NCBI RefSeq assembly: GCF_018129065.1
Contig: NZ_JAAEDM010000011.1
Coordinates: 1 to 64,000, forward strand
DNA length: 64,000 nucleotides
DNA from: Neoroseomonas soli
GTDB taxonomy: Bacteria; Pseudomonadota; Alphaproteobacteria; Acetobacterales; Acetobacteraceae
Reading direction: 5' to 3'
Shown here piece after piece: positions 16,395 through 25,557 of this stretch; within the stretch, counting starts at the first letter, position 1; each line of letters opens with the position of its first letter. The position numbers and the translations under genes were made by a program. The notes under the pieces were generated by a model. The model searched no databases, was not told the DNA's origin, and was given only the letters and a program-made list of their open reading frames with translations.

Positions 16395-17054
16395 ATGCCC
16401 GAAGACACGCGGCAGATGAGGCGCACCTTCTACGGCTGGGCCACGCCGAACTCGAACCGCGTCTCCGTCATGCTGGAGGAATGCGGGCTCGACTACGCCG
16501 TGCGCGGCGTGAACATCCGCCGGCGGGAGCAGTTCGCGCCGGAGATCCTGGCGCTGAACCCCTACGGCAAGGTGCCGATCCTGGTGGAGGAGGCGGAGGA
16601 CGGCAGCCCGCCGCTGGTGCTCTTCGAGAGCGGGGCGATCCTGCTCCACCTCGCCGAGACGCAGGGCATGCTGCTGCCGCGCGAGCCGCGCGCGCGGGCG
16701 GAGGCGATGGCCTGGCTGATGGTCGCGCTGACCTCGCTCGGCCCCTACACCGGCCAGGCGCATCACTGGACGGAACTCGCGCCGGAGAAGCCGGAGGCGG
16801 CGCGCGCCCACAGCCTTGCCCTGGTGGACCGGGTCTACCGGCTGCTCGACGGGCGGCTGGCGCGGGTGCAGCATCTCGGCGGCGACGCCTACGGCATCGC
16901 CGACATCGCAGCCTTCCCCTGGGTGGCGCGGCATGGCTGGGCGGCGCGGCGGCTCGAGGAGACGCCCAACCTGGCGCGCTGGTTCGCGGAGGTGGGCGCG
17001 CGGCCCGCCGTGCAGCGCGGCATGACGAAGCCGGAGGGGGCGCGGCTGGAATAG
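16395..17054 (+). CDS. glutathione S-transferase family protein
   Basis: A 219-aa protein with a thioredoxin-like N-terminal half (residues about 8-92: FYGWATPNSNRVSVMLEE, then NPYGKVPIL with the cis-Pro and LFESGAILLHLAE with the glutathione-contacting Glu-Ser) and an all-alpha C-terminal half (YGIADIAAFPWVARH). This is the layout of the YfcG/YghU-like and related GSTs. Substrate unknown; it may be a peroxidase or a detoxifying transferase. The start is uncertain: MRRTFYG, 21 nt downstream, is equally possible, and neither has a good Shine-Dalgarno. It directly follows the 30-bp repeat. Confidence 0.88.
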   Translation: MPEDTRQMRRTFYGWATPNSNRVSVMLEECGLDYAVRGVNIRRREQFAPEILALNPYGKVPILVEEAEDGSPPLVLFESGAILLHLAETQGMLLPREPRARAEAMAWLMVALTSLGPYTGQAHHWTELAPEKPEAARAHSLALVDRVYRLLDGRLARVQHLGGDAYGIADIAAFPWVARHGWAARRLEETPNLARWFAEVGARPAVQRGMTKPEGARLE

Positions 17055-17223
17055 CGCCCCGTGCGCGGCGGCGGGGCGGCCTTTCGCCCCTTGCCGGGCC
17101 GCCGCGTTCGACGGATCGGGCGGGCGGGCGTGAGCCGCCTGCCGCGCGGATCACGCCACCGGCATGGTTGCCGGGCATGTCCGCACGCGGGGCTGTCGGG
17201 GCCGCCGCGTGCGGGACGATGGC

Positions 17224-17276
17224 GATACGGGCGGCAACGACCCTCGACCGCGAGTCAGCGATCGCTGCCCCGTATC
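17224..17276 (-). terminator. inverted repeat at the end of a Bug gene
   Basis: GATACGGG (17224-17231) and CCCGTATC (17269-17276) are perfect inverted copies flanking 37 nt that itself contains the 12-bp palindrome CAGCGATCGCTG (17256-17267). The outer arm overlaps the stop of the minus-strand Bug gene. It may be a transcription end structure; no T-run. Confidence 0.35.
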
Positions 17277-18249
17277 AGTCCAGTTGGGCGCCGGAGGCAC
17301 GCACCACTTCGCGCCACTTGGTGCTCTCGGCAGCGATGAAGCGCGCGAAATCGGCCGGGCCGAGTGGGCGCGGCTCGCTGCCGACCTCGCGCAGCTTCGA
17401 CTGGAAGGCCACATCGTTGACCGTCTGCAGCACGGCGGCGGACAGGCGCTCGACGATCGGCGCCGGGGTGCGGGCGGGCAGTTGCACGCCGAACCAGGCC
17501 ACGGCCTCGAAGCCGTCGATGCCGCTTTCCTGCACGGTCGGCGCGTTCGGCGCCGAGAACCAGCGTTCCCGCGAGGTGACGGCAAGCAGGCGAAGCTCGC
17601 CATTGTTGATCAGCGGCAGGTAGGAAGGCAGGTTGTCCACCGCCACCTGCACGCGCCCGGCCAGCAGTTCCGGGATCACGCCACCCGTGCCGCGGAAGGG
17701 CACGTGGGTCATGTCGATGCCCGCACGGGTCTTGAGGTACTCGCCGGAGAGGTGCCCCGAGGTGCCGTTGCCCGGCGTGCCGTAGTTCAGCGCGCCGGGA
17801 TCGCGCTTCGCCACGGCGATGAGTTCCGCCAGGGTGGTGGCCTGGACGCTCGGGTGCACGATGATGCCGTTGGCGACCTGGCTCACCAGTGCGACGGGGG
17901 CGAGGTCTTCCGGCTTGAAGGGCATCCGGCGGTAGAGGAACTGGTTGATCGAGGCGGTGCCGATCGTGCCCATCAGGATGGTGTGGCCGTCCGGGTCGGC
18001 CTTGGCGACGAGGTCGGCGCCGATATTGCCGCCGGCCCCGGCGCGGTTGTCCACGATGAAGGGCTGGCCGAGCACGGCACCGAGGCCTTCGGCCAGCACG
18101 CGCGCGGTCACATCGGTGGCGCCGCCGGCCTGGAAGGGTACGACGAAGCGGACCGGACGGTTCGGCCAGGCGGGCTGGGCACGCAGCGCGGCGGGAGCGG
18201 CGAGCAGCGGCAGGGCGCCGAGGGCGGCGCGGCGGGTGATGGCGGTCAT
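17275..18249 (-). CDS. Bug/TctC-family periplasmic solute-binding protein
   Basis: A 324-aa binding protein with signal MTAITRRAALGALPLLAAPA and mature start near QPAWPNRPVRFVVPFQAGG. Hallmarks: VDNRAGAGGNIGADL, RMPFKPEDLAPVALV, THVPFRGTGGVIPEL, VDNLPSYLPL and a C-terminal KWREVVRASGAQLD. It is the nearest relative of the tandem trio at 13192-16267 but on the opposite strand. It follows the M81 peptidase gene on the same strand with a 164-nt gap that carries an AT-rich inverted repeat, so it may have its own promoter. Confidence 0.92.
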   Translation of the reverse strand: MTAITRRAALGALPLLAAPAALRAQPAWPNRPVRFVVPFQAGGATDVTARVLAEGLGAVLGQPFIVDNRAGAGGNIGADLVAKADPDGHTILMGTIGTASINQFLYRRMPFKPEDLAPVALVSQVANGIIVHPSVQATTLAELIAVAKRDPGALNYGTPGNGTSGHLSGEYLKTRAGIDMTHVPFRGTGGVIPELLAGRVQVAVDNLPSYLPLINNGELRLLAVTSRERWFSAPNAPTVQESGIDGFEAVAWFGVQLPARTPAPIVERLSAAVLQTVNDVAFQSKLREVGSEPRPLGPADFARFIAAESTKWREVVRASGAQLD

Positions 18250-18379
18250 GTCGACTCCCCGAATGCATGGGTGCCGGGCCGGTTCCGGCGCAGGTCGGCG
18301 CGGGCCCCGGTGCCTGTGCGCAGGCCATGGGGGGCGGCGCCGCCCGGCAGGGTACCTGCGCTACGCCAGCGCCGGCGCA

Positions 18380-18405
18380 AATTCAATCATGATTATTCAT
18401 GAATT
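18380..18405. promoter_or_regulatory. AT-rich inverted repeat upstream of Bug gene
   Basis: AATTCA (18380-18385) and TGAATT (18400-18405) flank a 14-nt core that includes the palindrome ATCATGAT. It is strikingly AT-rich against the surrounding sequence and lies about 130 nt upstream of the Bug start at 18249. Candidate operator or promoter region. Confidence 0.4.
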
Positions 18406-18413
18406 CTCGCCGA

Positions 18414-19868
18414 TCAGGCCCGCCATTCCCGCGGCACATGGCGGAAGGGCAGCGCCCCGAGGTCGAGTGCCGCGGGTCCCGGCGCGTCGCATTCGACAAT
18501 GGCGGCGCAACGGTCGCTGAAAGCCGCGCGGAAGTGGTTCTTCGCCTTGTTGGCGAGCAGCCGCGTCGCGCCCAGGTCGATCCCGTGCAGCGTGAAGAAG
18601 GCCGGATCCACCGCGGCTTCCTTGCGGTCGGTGCAGATGACGCGGAGGTTGCCCGCGCGCAGCACGCAGGTGGCCCCGAGATCGACCGGCGCACCGCGTT
18701 CCATCGGTCCCTCGTTGACGAAGCGGCCGTCGGTCAGGCGCTCGACCTCGACCTCGGCGATGACGGGCGGGCCGAACATCTCCGTCACCTGGCCGCCGAG
18801 GTGGCGGGTGATGCGCGCGCCGATGCCTGCCTCCCGCGCCGCGGCGACGGAGGCGGGGTCGTGCAGGAAGGCGAAGACGGCGGGCACCCCGAGCCGCGCC
18901 GCGACCAGCGTGCGCAGCATCCCCGGCGTATCGGCGATGCCGCCGGAAAGCGGGTTGTCCGCCGGGTCGAGCAGCGCCACCAGGCCGGGCGGGCCGGCAA
19001 GCGCCCGGGAAAGCGCGGTGGCCGGATCGGGCAGCGTGACGGCGAAGCGGTCGCGGCGCGACGCGATGGCATCCGCGAGGCGTTCCGCGAGGTCGCGCGC
19101 CGCGCCCGCATCCTCCGCCCAGACCATGGCGGAAGGGCCGGCATGCGGGCTGTCGCCCCAGGCGAAGCCGCCGAAGATCGAGGCGTCGAGGATGGGCGCA
19201 TGTTCCGCCGCCGCGGCCTCGGCCCAGACCTCGGCCATGGGGCCGGCCTCGTGGCGCATGTGGAAGGAGTGCAGCACCATCGGGCGCTTGGCGATGTGGC
19301 CCTGCGCGCGAGGGGCGCCGGAGAGCGCGCGTTTCAGCAGCCGCAACGCGCGCGCCGCCGCCGCGTCCATGTCCACATGCGGATAGGTGCGGTAGGCGGA
19401 GCCGCCGTCGAGCCATTCCGCGATCTCCGGCGCCATGTTGGCATGGAAGTCGAAGGAGGCGGTGATCGGCACGCCACGCCCGACGATGGACCGGATGCGG
19501 GAGATCGTCGTCGCGTCCGCCTCGGGGTCGGATTCCGTCACGCAGGCGCCGTGCAGCGAGAGGTAGACGCCGTCGAAGCGCTGCGCGCGCAGGGCGGCCT
19601 CCACCTCCTCCCGCCAGGCGCGCATGGCGTCGTCGGCCATCGGTCCTCCGGGCTGGGCGGCGATGCAGGGCAGCACCGTGGCGCGCCAGTCCGGCCGCAC
19701 GGCGAGGAAGGCGCCGAGCGCGCCGAGTTCCGTCGCCGTGCCGGCATAGCGCGCGAGGTGCTCCGCACCGCTGCCCCATTCGCGGGATGCGAAGGCGCTG
19801 CGGGGCGTGGGGACGGGGGTGAAGGAATTCCCTTCGAACCAGAGGCGGGCGACGGCGATGTGCGGCAT
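18414..19868 (-). CDS. M81-family metallopeptidase (MlrC-like)
   Basis: A 484-aa protein of the M81/MlrC family, named for microcystinase C. Opening MPHIAVARLWFEGNSFTPVP, the FDGVYLSLHGACVTE stretch, ASFDFHANM and YRTYPHVDMDAAAARAL are characteristic of the N-terminal DUF1485 region; LLDPADNPLSGG and the later MFGPPVIAEVEVE belong to the C-terminal MlrC region. His and Asp residues in SLHGA and DFHAN are likely zinc ligands. Alphaproteobacterial members usually sit beside ABC or Bug uptake genes and probably hydrolyse small amides or linear peptides; here a Bug gene lies directly downstream. Full length. Confidence 0.9.
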   Translation of the reverse strand: MPHIAVARLWFEGNSFTPVPTPRSAFASREWGSGAEHLARYAGTATELGALGAFLAVRPDWRATVLPCIAAQPGGPMADDAMRAWREEVEAALRAQRFDGVYLSLHGACVTESDPEADATTISRIRSIVGRGVPITASFDFHANMAPEIAEWLDGGSAYRTYPHVDMDAAAARALRLLKRALSGAPRAQGHIAKRPMVLHSFHMRHEAGPMAEVWAEAAAAEHAPILDASIFGGFAWGDSPHAGPSAMVWAEDAGAARDLAERLADAIASRRDRFAVTLPDPATALSRALAGPPGLVALLDPADNPLSGGIADTPGMLRTLVAARLGVPAVFAFLHDPASVAAAREAGIGARITRHLGGQVTEMFGPPVIAEVEVERLTDGRFVNEGPMERGAPVDLGATCVLRAGNLRVICTDRKEAAVDPAFFTLHGIDLGATRLLANKAKNHFRAAFSDRCAAIVECDAPGPAALDLGALPFRHVPREWRA

Positions 19869-19944
19869 GGCGCGAGGCTAACGTCGCCCCGGCCGCCTCA
19901 CCAGGGGCCGGCAGCCCCGCGCCGGTGCAGCGCGTGGATCGCGG

Positions 19945-20799
19945 TCAGAGGCTGCCGGCGGCGAAGGTGTCGCAGGCGTCGAGCCGCCCGGTCTCCAGGC
20001 CGCGCCGGAACCACCGCACGCGCTGCGCCGAGGACCCGTGGGTGAAGCTCTCGGGCACGACGTAGCCCTGGCCGGCGCGCTGGATGCGGTCGTCACCCAC
20101 GGCGGCGGCGGCGTTCAGCCCTTCCTCGATGTCGCCCTTGTCGAGGATGTTGCGCGTTTCATGCGCGCGGCGCGCCCATGCGCCGGCCAGGCAGTCGGCC
20201 TGCAACTCGATGCGCACCTGGATGGCGTTGGACTCGGCCTCGCCGCGGCCGCGGCGCACCTGGTCGGCACGCCCGAGCACGCCGAAGAGGTTCTGCACGT
20301 GGTGGCCGACCTCGTGCGCGACGATGTAGGCGGCGGCGAAGTCGCCCCCCGCGCGCAGGCGGCGCTGCAGGTCCGCCATGAAGTCCAGGTCGATGTAAAC
20401 CTTGCGGTCGTTCGGGCAGTAGAAGGGCCCCATCTGCGCCTGGGCGAAGCCGCAGCCCGATTGCGTGGCGCCGGAGAAGAGCACCAGCGTCGGCTCCTCG
20501 TAGCTGCGACCGAGGCGGGAGAACTCGGCGTGCCAAACCTGCTCGGTCTCGCCCAGCACCTGGGCGACGAAGCGGCGGCCGGCCTCGTCCTCCGGCGTCA
20601 GCTGGCGCTGAGCGCCCGGCGATCCCTGCTGCGCCCCCGGATTGCCCTCCAGCAGCACGGAGGGATCCACGCCGAGCAGCAGCGCGATGACGAGGAGCAC
20701 CACGCCGCCGAGGCCGCCGCCCACGGCGATGCCGCGGCCGCCGAAACCCTGTCCGCGGCGATCCTCCACGTTCCGGCTCTCGGGGCCATCCAGGCGCAT
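19945..20799 (-). CDS. neutral zinc metallopeptidase (YpfJ/KPN_02809 family)
   Basis: A 284-aa membrane-anchored protease. A cytoplasmic N-terminus ending in RRGQGFGGRG is followed by one transmembrane helix (about residues 25-44), then the catalytic domain with the zinc motif HEVGHH (H162, E163, H166) and the downstream ELQADCLAGAWA. Family features SGCGFAQAQMGPFYCPND and YIDLDFM are present. ATG with ACGGAGGAA upstream. A perfect TTGACA (minus strand, 20841-20836) lies 37 nt upstream and could be a -35 box, though no good -10 follows. Physiological substrate unknown. Confidence 0.92.
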   Translation of the reverse strand: MRLDGPESRNVEDRRGQGFGGRGIAVGGGLGGVVLLVIALLLGVDPSVLLEGNPGAQQGSPGAQRQLTPEDEAGRRFVAQVLGETEQVWHAEFSRLGRSYEEPTLVLFSGATQSGCGFAQAQMGPFYCPNDRKVYIDLDFMADLQRRLRAGGDFAAAYIVAHEVGHHVQNLFGVLGRADQVRRGRGEAESNAIQVRIELQADCLAGAWARRAHETRNILDKGDIEEGLNAAAAVGDDRIQRAGQGYVVPESFTHGSSAQRVRWFRRGLETGRLDACDTFAAGSL

Positions 20800-20950
20800 G
20801 GCATTCCTCCGTCAGTCGTGGCCGCGCAGCATCCTTGTCAAACCCGGAGAGAGGCCGAGAGTTTCGCGCCCGGTGCAGGCGGCGAAGCAACCGCGGCGCA
20901 GACGGGAATGATCGCCGCCGTGATGTCGGCATAGGCGATCGGAAGGCGCA

Positions 20951-21871
20951 TCAGCCGGGTTCCGCGACAGTGCGGCGGGAATGCCGCATCGTGATGCGAA
21001 GCCGGCGGAATTCCTGCGCCGTCTCCGGCGCCTCGGCCGGCGCTTCCGCCAGCGTGCGGCGCTTCCAGACGAGGTGCGGGTTGAACAGCAGCAGGTCGCC
21101 GGGGCGTGGTTCGAGGCGCAGCAGCAGGGCCGGCTCGGCGCAGACGGAATCGAGCAGGTCGAAGGCCGGCCGCAGGCCCGCAGGCAGCGGCGGCGCGCCG
21201 GGCTGCGGCGCGGCGGCGGCCTCCTCCACCGCATGGCGCGTGTAGCGCGCGGCGAAGGCGCCCTCGGTCATCGTGAAGACGGCGCGCTCGACCGACTCGC
21301 CGTCCTCGAGCAGCGGCGCGGGCGCGTAGAGTTCCGCCAGCGCGGCGCGGTCGCGGCGCATCACTTCGTTGTGCACGGCGCCGGCCGAGACGAGGACATG
21401 CACCGGCGCCGCCGGCCCGTTGACGAGGCAGAGCAGCGCGATGGCGTCGCAGGCCTCGATATGGAAGCGCGGCGTGCCGGAAGCCGGGCCCAGTTCCCCC
21501 GGCGGCACGCCGATGAGGCGGGAGACGGGCGAATCCTGTCCGTTCAGCGGCGTGCCGAGATGCTGGCCGAGGGCCAGCAGCGCCGCCTCGGCCGCCGTGG
21601 CGCCGTGCCGGTCGAAGGGCAGGCCGCGCAGCAGGCAGAAGCCGCGCCCGGTGTTCAACCGCGCGGTGACATCCGTGAGGATCGGCGCGAGGCGTGCCAG
21701 GGGCGGCACCGGCGCCGCGGCCTCCGCGGCGGTCAGCGCGGCTTCGAGCTCGTGGGCTTCCTCGGTGCCCACGGGCACCATCCAGTCCGCGGCGGTGAGG
21801 TCGGCAGCCACCCAGACGGCGGGCCCGGTCTGGGGCACCATGCGTAGGCGGGGACGTGTCGGGGGCGTCAT
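20951..21871 (-). CDS. TauD/TfdA-like Fe(II)/2-oxoglutarate dioxygenase
   Basis: A 306-aa TauD-like oxygenase. Residues about 60-100 (TDVTARLNTGRGFCLLRGLP) give the usual opening. FHIEACD supplies a His-x-Glu pair that probably replaces the common His-x-Asp iron motif, and GDLLLFNPHLVWKRR plus RLRITMRH supply the distal His and the 2-oxoglutarate-binding Arg region. ATG chosen at MTPPTRPRLRM; upstream in-frame codons are shadow sequence. Substrate not predictable; no sulfonate genes nearby. Confidence 0.82.
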   Translation of the reverse strand: MTPPTRPRLRMVPQTGPAVWVAADLTAADWMVPVGTEEAHELEAALTAAEAAAPVPPLARLAPILTDVTARLNTGRGFCLLRGLPFDRHGATAAEAALLALGQHLGTPLNGQDSPVSRLIGVPPGELGPASGTPRFHIEACDAIALLCLVNGPAAPVHVLVSAGAVHNEVMRRDRAALAELYAPAPLLEDGESVERAVFTMTEGAFAARYTRHAVEEAAAAPQPGAPPLPAGLRPAFDLLDSVCAEPALLLRLEPRPGDLLLFNPHLVWKRRTLAEAPAEAPETAQEFRRLRITMRHSRRTVAEPG

Positions 21872-21975
21872 GCACGCCAAGGTAGCATGACGGGGCGGCC
21901 GGTGCGAAAGCGCCGTGCCTCTTGCCGCCCGCGGCGGACGGGGCGAGGCTCCCGGCGCAGCCACGCCGGAGAGCC

Positions 21976-23121
21976 ATGATGACCGAATTCGCCGCCACCG
22001 CCCTGCCCTTCGACGCGGAGGAGATCCTCGCGCGCCTGACGCGCTGGGCCGCCTGCGAGAGCCCGACCTTCGACGCGGCGGCGGTGAACCGGATGATGGA
22101 CCTCGCCTCCCGCGACCTGGCGCTGATGGGCGCGCGGATCGATCGCATCCCGGGACGGATGGGACTCGGCGACTGCGTGCGCGCGCGCTTTCCGCACCCG
22201 GCCGGAGACGCCGCGCCAGGCATCTGCGTCATGGCGCATCTCGACACGGTGCATCCGGTCGGCACGCTGGAGAAGCTGCCGATCCGGCGCGAGGGCAACA
22301 AGTGCTACGGGCCCGGCATCCTCGACATGAAGGGCGGCACGGTGATCAGCGTGGAGGCGATGCGGCTGATCCTCGCCGCCGGCATGGCGACGAAGCTTCC
22401 CGTCACCTTCCTGCTAACGAGCGACGAGGAGATCGGCAGCCCGTCCACGCGCGACCTGATCGAGGCCGAGGCCGCACGCAACCGGTTCGTGCTCGTGCCG
22501 GAGCCGGCGCGCCCGGATGGCGGCGTGGTGACGGGACGCTACGCCATCGCGCGCTTCAACCTGAAGACGACGGGGCGGCCCTCCCATGCCGGCGCGCGGC
22601 TGGCGGAAGGGCGCAGCGCGATCCGCGAGATGGCGAGGCAGATCGTCGCGATCGAGGAGATGACGACGGAGGACTGCACCTTCTCCGTCGGCGTCATCCA
22701 TGGCGGGCAGTGGGTGAACTGCGTCTCCACCACCTGCGAGGCCGAGTCGCTGTCCATGGCCAAGCGGCAGGAAGACCTCGATGCCGGTGTCGAGCGGATG
22801 CTGGCGCTGCGGTCCGGTGCGAACGACGTGACGCTGGAGGTGACGCGCGGCGTGACGCGACCGGTGTGGGAGCCGGATGCGAAGGGCATGGCGCTGTTTG
22901 GCCATGCGCGGAAGATCGCCAACAGCATCGGCTTCGACATCAACCCGCAATCCTCCGGCGGCGGCAGCGACGGCAACTTCACCGGCGCGATGGGCGTGAC
23001 GACGCTCGATGGCCTCGGCGTGCAGGGCGCATTGGCACATACGCTGGAGGAGCACGTGCTGATCGACAGCCTGGTGCCGCGGGCGAAGCTGATGGCCGGG
23101 CTGCTGACGACGCTGGAGTGA
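21976..23121 (+). CDS. M20/M25/M40-family metallohydrolase (carboxypeptidase G2-like)
   Basis: A 381-aa cytosolic zinc amidohydrolase. Catalytic motifs: MAHLDTVHPVG (H88, D90), GPGILDMKGG (D117) and TSDEEIGS (E151-E152), with the dimerisation domain around residues 195-300 (TGRPSHAGARLAEG) and a GGGSDGNF loop near the end. Such enzymes hydrolyse N-acyl or glutamyl amide bonds. ATG follows CCGGAGAG. It is divergent from the dioxygenase gene and convergent with the monooxygenase gene. Confidence 0.92.
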   Translation: MMTEFAATALPFDAEEILARLTRWAACESPTFDAAAVNRMMDLASRDLALMGARIDRIPGRMGLGDCVRARFPHPAGDAAPGICVMAHLDTVHPVGTLEKLPIRREGNKCYGPGILDMKGGTVISVEAMRLILAAGMATKLPVTFLLTSDEEIGSPSTRDLIEAEAARNRFVLVPEPARPDGGVVTGRYAIARFNLKTTGRPSHAGARLAEGRSAIREMARQIVAIEEMTTEDCTFSVGVIHGGQWVNCVSTTCEAESLSMAKRQEDLDAGVERMLALRSGANDVTLEVTRGVTRPVWEPDAKGMALFGHARKIANSIGFDINPQSSGGGSDGNFTGAMGVTTLDGLGVQGALAHTLEEHVLIDSLVPRAKLMAGLLTTLE

Positions 23122-23134
23122 ACCGGGGCCCGGG

Positions 23135-24358
23135 TCAGCCGCGTCCGGCGATGTGCTCGGCGAGGTGCTCCGCATCCTCGCCGACGCCCCAGAGAAAGGC
23201 GGACTTGATCTTGTGCATGCGCGGCAGGCCCAGGAAGAGCAGGCCTGGCTCACGCGTGATGCCGCGGTCGTGGATGAGCGTGGCCCGCTCGTCCCGCACC
23301 GGGCAGGCGATCCAACCGAAATCGACGCCGTAGCCGAGCGCCCAGACGACGCTGGTGATGCCGGCGGAGGCGAGGTCGAGCGCTTCGACCTCCGGGACCC
23401 GTTCGCCGATGGTGCGCGCCTCGGCCTCGGCGGCCTCGTCGCGCGGGGCGTCGATGCCCTCCCTTTCGACGTAGGCGTCGATCTCGCGCAGGGTCGCGCG
23501 GAAATCCTCGTCGCCGGCATCAAGGCTCGCATTCAGGTCGGCATTGAGGAAGACGCGCCCGTCCTCGATGCCGCGCAGGCTGCCCAGCAGCGTGACGCCG
23601 CGTTGCACGAGACGCCGCACATTCGCGGTGTGGCCGCCCTTGTGGCCCGTGACCAGCGGCGGCCGAAAGCCGGGCGGAATGGTGCGCGCCACCCGGCTGG
23701 TGAAGCCCGACTGCTCGTTCCAGATGCCGAAGTCCCGCCCGCGGTAGCTGCGCGGCACGCGGCGATGGCCACGGAGCGCATAGTGCACGCGGCGCCCCTG
23801 CTGCAGCAGGTCCTCGACGATCTGGAAACCGGAGGCGCCCGAACCCACGACCAGGACGCCGCCTGGCGGCAGTTCTCCGGGGTTCGTGTAGCGATTGGCC
23901 GTCACCTGCTGGATACCGGGCGGAAGCCCCGCGGCTGCAGGCGGCACCTTGGGCACCTGGTAGGGGCCGGTCGCCACGACGACGTTCGCGGCTTCCATGG
24001 CGAAGGCGCCGGTCTCGATACGGAGCCTGCCATTGTCGGCGCGGCGCAGCGCGGTGACCTCGATGCCGCAGCGGACCGGCGCGGCGTTGCGCATCGCGTA
24101 GTCCGTGATGAAGCGGACGACGCCGTCGCGATGCGTGAAGCCGTCCGGGTCGTCGCCGGCATAGGCATGGCCGGGCAGGCGCATCATGCGGTTGGGGAAC
24201 TGGAAGTAGAGCGAATCCCATCGCTCGCTGCGCCACCGCTCGGCGATGCGCGCGCGTTCGAGGAGCACATGCTCGCGCCCCCGCTGCGCGAGGTGATGGC
24301 TCATCGCGAGGCCGGCCTGGCCGGCGCCGATGACGATCGTCTCGATGAACTCCGCCAT
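23135..24358 (-). CDS. flavin-containing monooxygenase-like NAD(P)-binding oxidoreductase
   Basis: A 407-aa flavoprotein with two dinucleotide-binding folds: GAGQAG at residues 11-16 for FAD and VGSGASGFQ at 171-179 for NADPH. The stretches FQFPNRMMRLPG and VVATGPYQVPKVP resemble the CzcO/YdhT-like group of group B flavin monooxygenases. Cytosolic; substrate unknown, possibly an amine, sulfur compound or ketone. Terminal segment (GLLFLGLPRMHKIKSAFLWG) is family-typical. Lies 58 nt downstream of the SDR gene on the same strand and may be co-transcribed with it. Confidence 0.88.
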   Translation of the reverse strand: MAEFIETIVIGAGQAGLAMSHHLAQRGREHVLLERARIAERWRSERWDSLYFQFPNRMMRLPGHAYAGDDPDGFTHRDGVVRFITDYAMRNAAPVRCGIEVTALRRADNGRLRIETGAFAMEAANVVVATGPYQVPKVPPAAAGLPPGIQQVTANRYTNPGELPPGGVLVVGSGASGFQIVEDLLQQGRRVHYALRGHRRVPRSYRGRDFGIWNEQSGFTSRVARTIPPGFRPPLVTGHKGGHTANVRRLVQRGVTLLGSLRGIEDGRVFLNADLNASLDAGDEDFRATLREIDAYVEREGIDAPRDEAAEAEARTIGERVPEVEALDLASAGITSVVWALGYGVDFGWIACPVRDERATLIHDRGITREPGLLFLGLPRMHKIKSAFLWGVGEDAEHLAEHIAGRG

Positions 24359-24416
24359 GACATGAGCCTAGGGCCTGCCGCCGCCCCGCTCCAAGGCGAA
24401 CTGGCGTCCGGCGGCT

Positions 24417-25178
24417 CTACTTGCCGCCGTCCACGCTCAACACCTGCCCATTCACGTAGTTCGCCATGGGCGAGGCGAGGAACATCACCGCATTCGCGAT
24501 GTCCTGTGCCTCCCCGAGCCGGCGCAGCGCGATGGAGGAGATCACCCGCGCCTGCCCTTCCGGCCCGTAGCCCTCCCACTGCCCGATGCTGGACGGGTTG
24601 GACAGGATCAGCCCCGGCGCGACGCTGTTCACGGTGATGCCGTGCGGGCCGAGTTCGTGCGCGAGCTGCCGCGTCAGCCCGACCAGCCCGTGCTTCGCGC
24701 TGGTATAGGCCTGGATGCCGGTGCGCGAGGGCTGCAGCCCCGCGCCGCTGCTGATGGTGACGATGCGCCCATGGCCGGCGCGCTTCATTCCCGGCGCCAC
24801 CGCCTTGGCGAGCGCGAAATGCGCATGCAGGTTGATGGCGATGATGTCGTGCCAATCGGCGTCGGGCACCTGTTCGACCGGCCGCATCACCTGGCCGCGG
24901 ACACCGCCGGCATTGGAGACGAGCACGCCGACCGGGCCTTCCGCGTGCTTCTCGACATCGGCGATCCAGGCGGCCGCGGCGCCCTGCGCCGTCAGGTCGA
25001 AGGCGCTGGTGTGGATGGCGCCGGGATGGTCGGCGGTCTCCTCGAGTTCCTCGGCCGAGAGGTCGGTCGCATAGACCTGCGCGCCGAGCGCGGCGAAGGA
25101 TTGCGCGATGGCGCGGCCGAAGCCGTGGCCCGCGCCGGTCACCGCGACCGTCACGTCGGCGAAGTCGTATTCCTTCAT
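24417..25178 (-). CDS. SDR-family oxidoreductase
   Basis: A 253-aa classical short-chain dehydrogenase. Cofactor motif TGAGHGFG near residue 14, SNAGG near 88, catalytic Ser in TISSG and YTSAKHG with the Tyr/Lys pair, and NGQVLSVDGG near the end. ATG at MKEYDFADVTVAV with GGAG about 12 nt upstream. Probably NAD(P)H-dependent reduction or oxidation of an alcohol; the substrate is unknown. Immediately upstream of the monooxygenase gene. Confidence 0.92.
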   Translation of the reverse strand: MKEYDFADVTVAVTGAGHGFGRAIAQSFAALGAQVYATDLSAEELEETADHPGAIHTSAFDLTAQGAAAAWIADVEKHAEGPVGVLVSNAGGVRGQVMRPVEQVPDADWHDIIAINLHAHFALAKAVAPGMKRAGHGRIVTISSGAGLQPSRTGIQAYTSAKHGLVGLTRQLAHELGPHGITVNSVAPGLILSNPSSIGQWEGYGPEGQARVISSIALRRLGEAQDIANAVMFLASPMANYVNGQVLSVDGGK

Positions 25179-25557
25179 GGCGACATCAGCTCCGTCAGTT
25201 TGGCATCCGCCATGGGGCGCGTGCCGGCTTCGCATTCATGGGTCATGGCCACCCGGCGACGCACGATGGGGCAATCGATGCGGATCGACGGGTCCTTCGA
25301 TGGCAGGCCCGTGCGCAGCATCGGAGATCGCAGCGACGTGGTCCTTCTCGATGCCCACCAAGACCACCGCGTGGCGCGCACGCACCGGCGCCGCGCCGAT
25401 CGCACCCGCGCGCCACAGGCCGGGATGGGACCGCGGTCCACCGCGCCCCGCGCCGCCGCCCGAGCCGCTTCCTTCGCCATCCCGCCCTTTCCCGCCTGGA
25501 CGACGTTCACGCGCCGCCGCTATCTGCCGGACGCTACGCCGGAGGCTGCGGCCGTCA
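25179..25557. other. 379-nt divergent intergenic region
   Basis: Lies between the minus-strand SDR and the plus-strand DMT permease. Open frames exist on both strands, one overlapping the SDR start as ATGA, but their residue composition (Arg/Pro/Ala-rich, no hydrophobic core) is that of non-coding GC-rich DNA. I see no convincing gene, repeat or terminator; it should contain two divergent promoters. A decayed gene cannot be excluded. Confidence 0.4.

Noticed and set aside
25278-25510. Plus-strand frame beginning MRIDGSFDGRPVRSIGDRSD
   Set aside because: The first 35 codons look protein-like, but the rest turns into Arg/Pro/Ala-rich sequence, there is no ribosome site and it runs into the DMT gene in another frame.
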